64,000 bases of DNA from Delphinus delphis (GCF_949987515.2 NC_082702.1:49445600-49509599), one strand, 5' to 3'. Counted from the first letter of the stretch, positions 22,645 through 33,225 are shown. Numbers and translations: made by a program. The notes: generated by a model not told the origin, from the sequence alone.

Positions 22645-22985
22645 TTCCTGCCGTCTATGGCTGCACTCTCCAACACGGCAGACCTGAGCATTTGAAGTGT
22701 GGCTGGTCTCAACTGAGACACGCTCGAAGTGTAAACTACATCACGGATTCCAAAACCTTAGTACCAAAAAAGGAATATAAAATATTTCATTCATACTTTT
22801 TATTGTATTGAGCATATACGGAAATGATGATATTTGGGATAGATCTGGTTAAAGAAAATATGTTTTTAAAATGAATCTCAGCAGCTTCTTTTTACACTTC
22901 TTACTGTGACTAATTAGAGAAATGTTAGTTTCATCCATGGTTCACTTCATATTTCTATTGCACAGCAACGTACAGGAGAGGCTGA
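22645..22985 (+). repeat. Old DNA-transposon-like element, copy 1 of an inverted pair
   Basis: It starts with 'gctgcactctccaacacggc', then 'gagcatttgaagtgtggctg', and runs through 'gatctggttaaagaaaatat' to 'tctattgcacagcaa'. It aligns along its length with the reverse complement of 23305-23625. Confidence 0.65.
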
Positions 22986-23304
22986 TGGGCAAGTTCTAAG
23001 CTGGGGGTGAGGGTGACGTTACTAGCCGGTCCAGGTGCCGGGGGAGCCCAAAGGACACTTAGCCCAGACTGTGAGGGGCGGGGGTGGGCGGTGAGAGCAG
23101 CTTCCTAGAAGAGTTCACATCTAAATCAACAGACAAATCTGAGTTAGTTCCAGGACCAGGGCACTGTGGGAAGGAACTGGGTTTCTACATCGGCACAAAG
23201 CTGAGAAGTCCAGATGTGTCTCCAGTGATGGGAGTGAGGGGGGTAGACAAGGGGAAGAGGAAGCAACAAAGCCAGAAAGGGCAACAGACATCGGCTCCCA
23301 GAAA

Positions 23305-23625
23305 CCGAGTCCAGGGCTGTCTGGCAGAATTACAATGCGAGCCACACGCAAAGCTTTAAATTTTGTAGTAGCCACAGGCAGAAAAGTAGAAACAGGTGAA
23401 ATTAATTTTATGTTTTCTTTAACCCAGGATATTAAAAAGGCTATTGTTTCAATATTTAATCAATGTCAAGGAGAGAGTTTGCATCCTTTTTCATTATGAT
23501 TGTCTTTGAAGTGTGCTGTGTATTTCACACTCCCAGCACACCCCAGTTTGGACCAGCCACAGTTCAAGTGCTCAGCGCCACACGCGGCTAGTGGCGACTG
23601 TATTAGGCAATGCCACGTCCACTAG
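23305..23625 (-). repeat. Old DNA-transposon-like element, copy 2 of an inverted pair
   Basis: Read on the minus strand it shows 'tggcattgcctaatacagtc', 'gagcacttgaactgtggctg' and 'cctgggttaaagaaaacata', in the same order as 22645-22985. The spacer between the pair is about 320 bases. Confidence 0.65.
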
Positions 23626-24524
23626 ACTTTTCTCTTGAATGCAATGGGGAGAGGTTCTAAGCAGAGGAGTGCCGTGGACAAATCTCCCTGGCAGCCAGAA
23701 GGGAGACCAGTAGCTTTCTGGAGGCTGTCACCACCATCTTCTGTACCCTGTCACCTACCCAGGCGCCTCAGTTCATAAACTGATAACTTGGGAGCAAAAT
23801 CTCTCTTTGCAGACTTTACCCTTTGACGATGTTATTGGAGGGAAGTTTTGGGATGCAGACAGCAGAGCCCCATCTTGGGTTTTTCCAGAGTCCTGAAAAG
23901 GGCAACTTTCCCTCTCTCAATTCCTACGTGGTTCCCACACCATTCAGAGGGCGACCTGCGACAGATTCCTGCGATTTTTCATCCTTGGGTTTCTCCTCTG
24001 TTGAAACTCTGATGCCTATACTCACCTAAGAGTATAGGTGCAGATAAAATGAAGCAAGATATGTAAAATGCCTCACGCTGTGCTTCATAAAGAATTGATC
24101 AAAAAATGGTAGTTTCTTTCCCTCTGAGAGTTGTCATAAAAGACTCTTCACATCCCCAAGAGCAGCCCAAGAGGATGTAAACTCAAACAGCATGACTGGG
24201 GATCAGACTCCTAATCCTTTCTCCAACCCCCATATAAGGAACTTCAAGGAGTCAGTCCCTTTCAGAAAGCAATGTCCCAAAAATATGCAGGTTACAGACT
24301 GCCCAGCTGGGAACTTTTTTCTAGCATCTTAGTCAGCTTTAACTGGTAAGAAAACACCTTTTCGGTTTCCCTGGGCTCTACCTTATTGGAGAAGCAGTTT
24401 AAAAACTGTTCCTAATCTCCAAGGAGTTTCCAGGTGCTTAATGACTTGCCAGGGTAATAAACAACTGAATTCTGGGAAACCATTATGTGAGAATCAAAGG
24501 AAGCAGCATGATCGGGGCAGAACT
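23626..24524. other. Unclassified intronic sequence
   Basis: The first 100 bases ('gcagaggagtgccgtggaca' and 'gcagccagaagggagaccag') resemble the unnamed ancient repeat; the rest is unrecognised. Confidence 0.45.
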
Positions 24525-24700
24525 GGGAAAAAGCATTGGTTTTTGAAGTCTGCCAAATCTGAGTGTGAAGCACATTTCTGTTGCCAATAATCATGTAGTC
24601 TTTGGACAAATTGCTTATGTCTTTGAGAACTCAGGTACTTATCTGTAAAATGGGTATAATATGTATCTTGCAAGATAAGAATTATACATTCAAGGTAACA
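24525..24700 (+). repeat. MIR SINE
   Basis: 'Tcatgtagtctttggacaaa' and 'acttatctgtaaaatgggta' are forward MIR blocks. Confidence 0.78.
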
Positions 24701-25080
24701 ATGTATTAATTATCTATCACTGCATGACAAATTGTCCCTAAGACCTATTGGCTTAAACCAACTTATAATCTCAGTTTCTGTGGGTGAGGAATCTGGGTAG
24801 GGCTTAGTTGGGTCCTTTGGCTCAGGGTCTTTCCCAAGGCTGCAGCCAAGGTGTCAGCCCAGGCTGTGATATCATTTCAAGGCTCAATTGAGTAAGGATC
24901 TGCTTCCAAGCTCTCTCGTTGGCTGTTGGCAGGATCCAGGGCCTCATAGGCTTTTGAACTGACGGTGTCAGTTCCTCACTGGCTGTTGGCTGGAGTTCTC
25001 CCTCCATTCCTTGCCATGTGGGCTTCTCCATAGGGCAGCACACAACATGGCCATTTGTGTCATCAGAACAAGAAGGCAAG

Positions 25081-25311
25081 CATAGCACAGGGAGATCAGC
25101 TCGGTGCTTTGTGACCACCTAGAGGGGTGGGATAGGGAGGGTGGAAGGGAGACGCAAGAGGGAAGAGCTATGGAGACATATGTATATGTATAACTGATTC
25201 ACTTTGTTATAAAGCAGAAACTAACACATCATTGTAAAGCAATTATACTCCAGTAAAGATGTTAAAAAAATAAAATAAATAAAAACACGTCAGCCTTTAA
25301 AAAAAAAGAAA
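25081..25311 (+). mobile_element. LINE-1 3' tail insertion
   Basis: It contains 'ggggtgggatagggagggtg' and 'ataactgattcactttgtta', then 'gcaattatactccagtaaag' and an A-rich tail. Target-site duplication AAGAAGGCAAG is at 25070-25080 and 25312-25322. It is a heavily 5'-truncated, fairly recent L1. Confidence 0.93.
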
Positions 25312-25394
25312 AAGAAGGCAAGAAGAGTCAGAGCAAGAGAGAGACTGGAAGACAGAAGTCACAGTCTTTTATTTTTAACTGGTAAGAAATTGAT

Positions 25395-26063
25395 TTTTTG
25401 TTGATGGCCGTTCTTACTGGTGTGAGGTGATACCTCACTGTAGGTTAGTTTTGTTTGGTTTTTCTTTTTAATTATTTATTTATTTATAGTTTTGGCTGTG
25501 TTGGGTCTTCGTTGCTGCACGCGAGCTTCCTCTAGTTGCGGCGAGCGGGGGATACTTTTTGTCGTGGTGCTCGGGCTTCTCGTTGCGGTGACTTCTCTTG
25601 TTGCGAAGCATGGGCTCTTGGCGCCTAGGCTTCAGTAGTTGTGACACATGGACTCAACAGTTGTGGCTCGCGGGCTCTAGAGCGCAGGCTCAGTAGTTGT
25701 GGTGCACGGGCTTAGTTGCTCCGTGGCATGTGGGATCTTCCCGGACCAGGGCTCGAACCCGTGTCCCCTGCACTGGCAGGTGGATTCTTAACCACTGTGC
25801 CACCAGGGAAGTCCCCTCATTGTAGTTTTGATTTGCATTTCTCTAATGATTAGTGATGTTGAGCATTCTTTCATGTGTTTGTTGGAAACCTGTATATATT
25901 CTTTGGAGAAATGTCTATTTAGGTCTTCTGCCCATTTCTGGATTGGGTTGTTTATATTTTGATATTGAGCTGCATGAGCTGCTTGTATATTTTGGAGATT
26001 AATCCTTTGTCAGTTGCTTCGTTTGCAAATATTTTCTCCCATTGTGAGGGTTGTCTTTTCATC
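25395..26063 (-). mobile_element. LINE-1 ORF2 3' fragment, antisense, split by a SINE
   Basis: On the minus strand it reads through the region upstream of the ORF2 C-terminus, e.g. 'gatgctcaacatcactaatc', matching the start of the + copy near 11336. It is split at about 25460-25816 by a SINE. Confidence 0.85.
25460..25816 (-). mobile_element. CHR-family SINE, long form
   Basis: It runs from 'tttggctgtgttgggtcttc' to 'gtgccaccagggaagtcccc'. An imperfect target duplication, CCTCACTGTAG / CCTCATTGTAG, flanks it. Confidence 0.93.
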
Positions 26064-26422
26064 TTGGAATGACATTTTGTCACTTTTGCTGTATTCGGTT
26101 GGTTACAAGCAAGTAGCTGGGTCCAGCTCACATTTAAGTGGAGGGGACTACACAGGACTGTGAGTCCCAGGAGGTGGTTGGGAGCTGTTTTAGAAGCTGT
26201 CTGTCACGATATTTAAAGATTCTCAGTAAATAGTAGCTGCTGTTAAGACTGAATACAAAAGCATTTGGAAAGCATCATTCATCACAGAAATAGGAGAAAT
26301 CTCCTGGATTATGCATTAGGGTGAGGAAATTCAACAATCACATGACACTGTCAGTCTTTTTAAAAGAGGTTGATTCTAACCAATGCTCGCTTATCCAAAG
26401 ACTGCATTTAAAGATACATTTA

Positions 26423-26644
26423 GGGACCTCCCTGGTGGTGCAGTGGTTAAGACTCCACGTTCCCAATGCAGGGGGCCCAGGTTCATTCCCTGGTCGGGGA
26501 ACTAGATCCCACATGCTTGCAGCAACTAAAATAGTTCACATGCCGCAACTAAGGAGCCCACGTGCTGCAACTAAGGAGCTCGCCTGCCACAACTAAGACC
26601 CAGCGCAACCAAATAAATAATACATATTTTTAAAAATTAAAAAA
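26423..26644 (+). mobile_element. CHR-family SINE
   Basis: The head is 'gggacctccctggtggtgca'; a 14-base perfect duplication, TAAAGATACATTTA, is at 26409-26422 and 26645-26658. The body carries repeated 'gcaactaaggagc' blocks. Confidence 0.95.
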
Positions 26645-26699
26645 TAAAGATACATTTAATTTATATCAAACAGCAGTTTGATAATATGTTACCAGATAA

Positions 26700-27200
26700 C
26701 AATGTTTGGACATTAGAATTAAAAAGCACCCATTCCCCCTACATAATGTTTTATCATATATCCAAATCCCTTTCTAGTTATTTTAGAATGCCCGTTGTTT
26801 TTATGGGGATGTAAATAAAAATATGCACCTCGATTTTCTCATCTAACAATATTATAAAGACATTTAATCCTGCTGTACATTCTTTATAATTAGCACCTTA
26901 ACAGCTACAAAACATTTCCATTCAGTAGATAAATGTCAGAGCCATGGTTTACTTAACCATTCCCTTATTCTGTGACATATAAGTTGCTTCAAGGTTTTGC
27001 CATTGAAAACAATCGAGTATCTTTTGCGTGGTAAGTTTTTTCCCCATCATTTGAATTGTGTCTTTAGGATAAAGTCCCAGAAAAGCAATTTGAATACGCA
27101 CATTTTAATGGCTCCGTCAAGTTTTTATTCAAATGGGAAAATGGCTTTGGTTTTTATATAGCAAACACTGCTCCATCAGCCCCAGACTGAGTTCCTCAAA
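26700..27200 (-). repeat. Old LINE fragment (antisense)
   Basis: 'Ggtttacttaaccattccct' and 'tgtctttaggataaagtccc' are diverged forms of the LINE words also seen at 12200-12790. Confidence 0.5.
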
Positions 27201-27415
27201 GGCAGACACCCTAGCTTACTTTAAAAAAAAATTTTTTTTAAACCATAGCATCTATAATTTGACTGTACTTCAATAAAAAATAAATTCAAAAAAAAAAGCA
27301 ATCTGACTCTGTAAAAGATGACACAACTAAATCTACCTGCATAACAATAATTGAATGGGAGAAACTTGCCAACTAAAAGAAAATACTTTCAGATATAGTT
27401 AAAAAAAACTAAATG

Positions 27416-27704
27416 GACTTCCCTGGTGGTGCAGTGGTTAAGAATCTGCCTGCCAATGCAGGGGACACAGGTTCGAGCCCTGGTCCAGGAACATCCCACA
27501 TGTCGCAGAGCAGCTAAGCCCGTGCACCACAACTACTGAAGCCCGCACACCTAGAGCCCATGCTCTGCAACAAGAGAAGCCACCACAGTGAGAAGCCCGC
27601 GCACTGCAATGAAGAGTAGCCCCTGGTCGCTGCAACTAGAGAAAGCCCAGGTGCAGCAACAAAGACCCAACGCAGCCATAAGTAAATAAATAAATTTATG
27701 TATT
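27416..27704 (+). mobile_element. CHR-family SINE, long form
   Basis: The head is 'gacttccctggtggtgcagt' with B box GGTTCGAGCCC. It has 'caacaaagacccaacgcagc' near its tail. The 14-base duplication AAAAAAACTAAATG is at 27402-27415 and 27705-27718. Confidence 0.96.
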
Positions 27705-27718
27705 AAAAAAACTAAATG

Positions 27719-28678
27719 AAAACATATGCTATCAATAAAAGATATGCCTAAAATAAACCATAGCATCTAGCCTATAAGCAACATGTAGTGAACATTTGTG
27801 CACTGAATGAATGCATGAACAAAAATACTTAAAAATCCGAGACTTAAGGAAAAATATTTCAACTAGATCTATCGCATTTTTTAAAATCAAGAAATGTTGC
27901 ATTTCCATTTAGATTTCACTAAGAGATGTGGAGGACTTACCCATGCCAAGCCCTGGCATTCTGTTGCCCTTTCCTTATTTTATTTTATCCTCACGGCACC
28001 CCCTAGAGTTCATTTTCCATACAGCAACAGAATGAAAGGCTCAAAGGCTACATCAGATTACATCACACACCTGCTTTTTTCAGAGGGTCCCAGGAGGCGT
28101 CTATGTATTGATATTTGTCTGACAAGCTCCCATCACTTGAAAAGAAACAGAAGGTCCTCTTCACTGGGGAGAATACTAGTTCTGGGGAAACCTCTGCTTA
28201 GGTGGAAACAAAATTTCCACTCAATAACCAGGAACCATGGGAATTTTCCTGAATGTAGTTCAGCCTCGGTGATGGGTCATTTTAGCCAAACTACGAATCA
28301 GAGTTATATAACACTTAGGTAAGCAGGGCGAAAATGACCCTTGAAAAATAATTTAATTGGTCAAAATTTACTCTGGCTAATGTTCCTGGCCCCTGGGCAG
28401 CGTGTTAACTCTTGGAATTCTATAGGACCCTCCTCCCCCAGCCTTTTTTTTTTTTTTAAGAAATGTTCATCTGTTTATTTCCGGAGCTATCACTCTCATT
28501 TTTTAGACTCAGGAAACCGAGTCGCTTGCAGACAGTGTGAGTGACAACCAGAATTTATTTGCACGCGCTTTTGGAAACCATTGCTAGTTTAGCTGCTAAA
28601 CTTGAACCGCAGCGCCCCCTGGTGGACAGAGGGTGGTTTGGCTTTTCCAGGCCTCTTGCCACCTGGGCGACATCTCAT
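27719..28678. other. Unclassified intronic sequence before the VAT1L exon
   Basis: No repeat family recognised apart from a T run at 28444-28458. Its lack of young SINEs may reflect proximity to the exon. Confidence 0.5.
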
Positions 28679-28709
28679 CTAACTGGCGCTTTCTCTCCCT
28701 GTCTCTCAG
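28679..28709 (+). promoter_or_regulatory. VAT1L: Branch-point candidate, pyrimidine tract and 3' splice site
   Basis: CTAAC at 28679-28683 fits the loose mammalian branch consensus. It is followed by CTTTCTCTCCCTGTCTCTCAG ending at 28709 (all pyrimidines except one G before the CAG). Confidence 0.8.
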
Positions 28710-28793
28710 GTGAAGGAGGCCATGCAGCGGATCCACGACCGAGGGAACATTGGAAAGTTAATTCTGGATGTAGAAAAGACCCCGACTCCGCTG
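28710..28793 (+). CDS. VAT1L: VAT1L penultimate coding exon
   Basis: This 84-base exon encodes 28 residues starting VKEAMQRIHDRG and ending DVEKTPTPL, which I recognise as vesicle amine transport protein 1-like. The family is a zinc-free, quinone-oxidoreductase-like branch of the medium-chain dehydrogenase/reductase superfamily; its substrate is poorly known. The segment is the C-terminal end of the catalytic fold, with the usual closing GK-hydrophobic strand (NIGKLILDVE). The exon begins and ends on codon boundaries. It follows a pyrimidine-rich tract and AG (28708-28709) and is followed by GTGAGT (28794-28799). A good branch-point match, CTAAC with A at 28682, lies 27 bases before the acceptor AG. 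By comparison with the human gene this should be exon 8 of 9. Earlier exons are not in the window. Confidence 0.97.
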
Positions 28794-29744
28794 GTGAGTC
28801 AAAAGCAGAGGCATCCGCTCAGTTCAACACCAGACGGTTTATCTGGTGTAGGCACAGGTGGGATGGAGGGAAGTACAGGAAGCCCTCTGCTGGGCTGGGG
28901 CTGGTGGGGGGAGACCAGAGGTAATGAAACGAATGTGCAAGTGAGGGATTAGTCACAAATGGGATGAACGCTAATAAAGAAAGGAAAACGCTCCGGTGAG
29001 AACGTTTCAGGAGCAATCTGAGGTCAGGAGAGGACAAGACCACACCCGTGTCTATTACACCTGCTCACTCTTGGCTGCACAAGCGGGAGGAATTCCTGGT
29101 AAAATTTAATAAATTCACATTCAGATACCCAACAGCATGATGCCACCTGCCTCCAAAATGCCTCATGATGGGCCCATGGCTTTTGTTTTCTCTTACCAGG
29201 ACAATACCTTACACGCAGGGACCCCACCAGGAGTGAAGCATGTCACACTCACATCCCAGACACTCTTGCAAGGGTCCCTTGAGGGGCTCTGCAGTGTGGC
29301 GGTCGACACAGAGGCTGCCACCAGACTGCACAGATCCAGAGGTGGGGTAGGTGGACAACCATCAACAAGCCATACGTAGAAATGGGACACTGCAGCTCTG
29401 GATCGGGCCACAAAGAAGGGCTCGCAGGAGGGGGTCTGTTCCCGTGAGGAAAGTCTGGGAAGGCTTCCCTGAGGAAGCGGGCTGAGCACAAGAGGAAAAG
29501 CAGGCACTGAGTAGGCAGGCGGGTGGAGGGACGGCGCTGCATGTGCTGTGGCCGAGAGGGAAGTCCAGCTCCAGATCAGCCGTGTGGTACGGGCGGGGGG
29601 ACTGAGATTCAGGAGATGATTCCTGTTTGTAAGAATAAGTGGGGAGAGCAGAGGTTCAGGGGTCAAGGGAAATTACCTAGCTCAGGGTCTAGGACAAGAA
29701 GAGAACTCCGAGGCACCGTTCACGAAGGGGGCTGTAAATGGATA

Positions 29745-29925
29745 GGACTAGGATGTTGTGAGCATCTGTCGTGTGCTCAGCAATTTGCCAGATGCTTCAA
29801 GTACATCATTTCCCTTTGTTTCACTTGGCTCCCATGACAACTTTATAAGGCAGGTGGGTTTATCCTCGTCCTAACGGTGGAGGAAATGGAGGCTCAGAGA
29901 GGTGTGGCAAGTGTGCCAGGTACTA
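29745..29925 (-). repeat. MIR SINE
   Basis: 'Cttggctcccatgacaactt' and 'ggaggaaatggaggctcaga' are the reverse MIR blocks in the last VAT1L intron. Confidence 0.8.
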
Positions 29926-29937
29926 GCAATGACAAGA

Positions 29938-29990
29938 AGGTAGGTGGGTAGGTAGATAGATGGTAGATGGATGGATGGATGGATAGACAG
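29938..29990. repeat. GGTA/GATG-type tetranucleotide microsatellite
   Basis: Mixed GGTA, GATA and GATG units, ending in four GATG-type repeats. Confidence 0.9.
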
Positions 29991-30064
29991 GACCAGAAAG
30001 AGTCCACATCTTCACAGAAAGGATGTTCCCATGGGGGAATATAGACAACAAAGTGGATAAACCC

Positions 30065-30535
30065 ACATTTGTTACTAGTGTGCTTCTGGCTCCTAGCAAG
30101 TGACAGCATCAGGCTTTGGACCCTGGCCGGTCGGCGCAGTGGACGCTGTCAATGCCCACCCAAGCCCCCGGCACTCATGGTTCCCCTGCATGCCGGTGCT
30201 GTCCTCCTGCTGGCCGCCGCCCCTCTCTGCCTGAGCGCGTCCCCTGGCCACGGCAGAGGCTTGGGTTATGCACAAAATCGGCACTCCCTGGCTTCTCCCC
30301 TGCTCACGTGTCCCCCACTGTCCCCCAGTGGTCCCCAGCAGGACTGAGCCCAGTTGCCCATGGCAGGACCTATTAACATATCCCGTGCCAGCTTCCTTGC
30401 CTTTTCTGTCTCCTTTCCTCACTCTGACCTGTGCTTCCTGGGATCATCTCCCAAGCTCTGGAATCATCTCCCCAATTCCAAATACTTGCAGTCAAATGCT
30501 TTCTCAGAGCCTGCGTCTTAGGGCGCCCAACACAA
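30065..30535 (+). repeat. Old LTR-like element, copy 1
   Basis: Its 3' half ('agcttccttgccttttctgt', 'cctcactctgacctgtgctt' and 'ccaattccaaatacttgcag') resembles 37950-38425 in order and orientation. The words resemble the U3-to-U5 layout of an old ERVL-class LTR, but the family is not assigned. Confidence 0.45.
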
Positions 30536-30686
30536 GTCACCTGGTACCACACTGCCTTCGTGAGGAATCACGTGACCCTAGCGTTCAGCCCTCAGAGAAA
30601 TCTTTCCCAAGGGCCTTCATCAGATGCTTGAAGAAGGCAGGAGACAGACTGCAGAACCCTCTAAGAAGTCCTCTGCTGCATTACAG

Positions 30687-30785
30687 ATGGCCAATGACAG
30701 CACAGAGACCAGCGAGGCAGGCGAAGAGGAGGAGGACCACGAGGGTGACAGTGAGAACAAGGAGAGGACGCCCTTCATCCAGTAA
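30687..30785 (+). CDS. VAT1L: VAT1L terminal coding exon with stop codon
   Basis: This 99-base coding part encodes 32 residues and a TAA stop (30783-30785). It starts MANDSTETSEAG, runs through an acidic block (EEEEDHEGDSE) and ends ERTPFIQ, the characteristic VAT1L C-terminus. The reading frame joins the upstream exon in phase 0. The acceptor AG is at 30685-30686 after a rather purine-interrupted tract, weaker than the upstream acceptor. The acidic, Ser/Thr-rich tail lies outside the catalytic fold, is probably disordered, and distinguishes the -like protein from the core reductase. The internal ATG is not a start: the frame is open from the preceding exon. Residue TPFIQ may differ from human, where I recall MPFIQ; that comparison is from memory. 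Confidence 0.97.
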   Translation: MANDSTETSEAGEEEEDHEGDSENKERTPFIQ

Positions 30786-31974
30786 CCCGGGGCCCGGGCA
30801 GGAGGGCGTGAGGATGCTCTGGAGAAAGAGGACCCGGCTGAGAGATCTCTTCTGCGCCCCAGTGAACAAATGCTGTAGTCCAGTGTGTGCTGTGTCTGTC
30901 TGCTGTCAGCTGAGCTAAAAAGCTGTTGATCACTGTTGTTTTTGAAATTAAGTGCCAATCCCATTCCATGCAGTATTATGTCCTTCCCCCACCTGTGTGT
31001 TACACTCTCCCCACTCCCCTGTTTCAAAACCATCCATCTTTGGGTCCTTCTCGACAGTTCTAGAACAGCCTTGCAAATTGATACAAGTCCACAGGTCCAT
31101 TGCTTAAGAGACCAGACATGGGCAAAGACAAGTTTGGATTGAAAGGTGTTATCACAGAGCACTGTCCTAGAATTCTTCAGGCCAATGACACTTTTTGCTG
31201 CCAGCCGCCCATGCTTCTGAAAAGAGCGCTTGCCAATTTGGCTGGCGGAAAGAGGGTAGGCCAGGAGAGGTTTTCACAAGCCCGTAAGTTTAGGATCTCT
31301 CCAAGGTGTACTGTCCTACTTCCCATTGAAGAGGCAACCTCCTTACATTCATTCAGGTGTTTCATGGTCAAAGGGTTAAACCAACCTCCCCTCACCCTCT
31401 GATGCTTGATTCCTTCACCGGTTCTTAACCATAAACACAGGGAGATAGATGTGGCTATTTCAGGATAGAAGATGGGTCAACAGCCAAAGTATGAGGACCA
31501 GCCACAGAGGTCCCTCCTCTGAAACCATATCTCATGAGCAAAATCCTCTCCCCGCCACATATATTTAATTTTAAGAAAACTCACCAGGTGTGGGACTATT
31601 TCAAAGTCATTACTGAGACTCGCCTATGTTTGCACACTTGCCATTGGCATTACCGATTCTGCTCTTTTCATTTCCTGGTACTGAATAGCAGCCTTTACCT
31701 TGGATCCCCCAAGAAAGATCTCCTTTGTAGACCATATTTGGGGGAAAAAAAATCAGTGAGTATCTTTCTTCTTGCCAAAGCGTGTTCCAACGTGTCACAA
31801 ACTAGTGATACAAAACTCGATGTTTAGTACCTGATGCCAAATATGTGTTCCTCTCCTCTGAAATATAAATTATGGTGCACACTCTTTGCAAGGCCCTGCT
31901 TTCTGGAAATCCGGTACCAAATTCCTTGATCGCACAACCCTGATTAAGTTCCCAGCTCCCAGACTCCTAAGGAA

Positions 31975-32069
31975 ACCCCCCCGCCCCGGCCCCACCACAC
32001 TTGACGCGGCTTGAGGTGAACAGTCCCTCTGGAGGGACAAGAGGCCCAGTGTCTCCAAGGGGGGGGGGG
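31975..32069 (+). other. VAT1L: C-tract, hairpin and G-tract in the VAT1L 3' UTR
   Basis: A C-rich run (31975-31995), a perfect 7-base-pair hairpin (GTCCCTC TG GAGGGAC, 32023-32038) and eleven Gs (32059-32069) occur in order. The C and G tracts could pair around the small hairpin in the mRNA. This is inference from sequence only. Confidence 0.5.
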
Positions 32070-32874
32070 CTCCTCACCACGTCTCCCAGTCCTGTTGGCC
32101 CAGAGGGTGGACTCCACCACTCATAGACCAAACCGGAGACACAAGGAGCCCGCGGTGTTAGCAGCCCAACTCACTTGCGTTCTGGAAGACTTCCGAGGGC
32201 TCCTGCATTGCTCGACCTCTCCACCAATGAGCCTTAGGGTACACCCCACACTTCCCCCAAGATGGCAATGAATGCATTTCAGCAACTACCTGTTTTATTC
32301 CCTAAGTCCATTGGTAACAAATGTCGCCTCATTAGTCATGTTCTTTTTTTCCTATCCTGAGCTTGTGATGATGACTTATTTATGCCAAATATTCACCTGA
32401 AGGAAGTGTCTCCTCACTGTGAATGCACACGTAAGCTATGAAGATGAGAGAGGGCGGCGCCACCTCATGAGCCCAGGGATGACAGCATCTCAAAAGAACA
32501 CACCAACATCAACTTCTCTCCTCTGGGTCACTTAGAAAGATAACGTAGAGGTTGTATCCCCCCAACATGTTTGCTAAATGCAGTACTATTGGTCATGTTT
32601 TTCCCATAACCAAGCCCTCAGTGAGGTCTTAAGAGGAGCCGTTACCCAAATGACATTCCTGGTGAGCTGGCCAAAGATGGCAGTTTTTAGGGCTGGAGGA
32701 GCAGAGACCCACTGGCCATACCAGGCCTCTTATTTGCCAGGGGAGACGGAACTCCCCATTCAGAATCCAAACGGCCTTTGTTATGTCCAGAGGATTAGCA
32801 TGAAAAGACATTCTTCCCCAAATCTGTTTTTTCAACTATAAGGTTTAGACAATAATCACAAATTATGCTGGTTA

Positions 32875-32880
32875 ATTAAA
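32875..32880 (+). terminator. VAT1L: Possible alternative polyadenylation signal ATTAAA
   Basis: ATTAAA is the commonest variant hexamer. One copy is here and another at 32976-32981, both 250-350 bases before the canonical signal. Either could give a slightly shorter 3' UTR. No transcript evidence is available. Confidence 0.3.
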
Positions 32881-33219
32881 GAAAACCCTTTTGTCTCCTT
32901 GGTATACAGAATGAGAAGAGAAAACTAGTGTTTGACCAATAAGACCAACTTATGCCATGAAGAATAGGGAAAAAAATTAAAGTATCAAAATTAACTGTTT
33001 AACACACTCTCGTTCGAAGCATCTTGTTTGCTGTCACTTGACTGTTTTTCTGAAGGAAGTACACAGAACGTCTCAGGTTGCCTTAAAGGAACTGTGAAGG
33101 CTTCTCAGTAATTTACGTTTGATCGGAGGGAACTGAAACATTGTCTAACGTATTTGTGGCTTTAGAGCTTCTGTTATATTGTGCCTACAAAGCAAATTAT
33201 GTTTACATAAAAAAATATG

Positions 33220-33225
33220 AATAAA
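33220..33225 (+). terminator. VAT1L: Probable VAT1L polyadenylation signal AATAAA
   Basis: A canonical AATAAA sits in ATGAATAAAGTATT. It is followed within 50 bases by T/G-rich sequence (TGTGTT near 33257 and GTTGTTGC near 33278) that could serve as the downstream element. It is the best hexamer between the stop codon and the first downstream old repeat (MIR from about 33490). Cleavage would fall near 33235-33245. Confidence 0.7.

Larger units (their letters stand above)
24702..26208 (-). mobile_element. MaLR-type LTR split by nested insertions
   Basis: The outer element starts 'gtattaattatctatcactg', continues 'ctgtgggtgaggaatctggg' and 'ccaaggctgcagccaaggtg', and resumes at about 26065 with 'cacttttgctgtattcggtt'. 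It ends near 'agaagctgtctgtcacga'. This is the reverse orientation of an MLT1/MaLR-like LTR. Two L1 pieces, one carrying a SINE, sit inside it. Confidence 0.72.
1..28709 (+). other. VAT1L: VAT1L intron (3' part, before penultimate exon)
   Basis: No other VAT1L coding segment was recognised upstream of 28710, so this whole stretch is treated as one long intron whose 5' end lies outside the window. That fits the large size of the gene in other mammals. The acceptor region has a pyrimidine tract (28691-28707) and a branch-point candidate at 28679-28683. The intron is filled mainly with the transposable elements listed separately. An unrecognised tiny exon cannot be excluded by reading alone. Confidence 0.85.
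28794..30686 (+). other. VAT1L: VAT1L last intron
   Basis: GTGAGT at the 5' end and AG at 30685-30686 bound this 1,893-base intron. It holds a MIR fragment near 29745, a GGTA/GATG microsatellite near 29940 and an old LTR-like element (about 30065-30535). The stretch 28800-29740 is otherwise unclassified intronic sequence. Confidence 0.93.

Noticed and set aside
24010..24040. Short inverted repeat around 'cctatactcacctaagagta'
   Set aside because: The nine-base arms are too short to distinguish from chance in 64 kb.
30268..30918. 216-codon open frame across the last VAT1L intron and exon
   Set aside because: It overlaps the true VAT1L exon in another frame and begins in LTR-like intron sequence.
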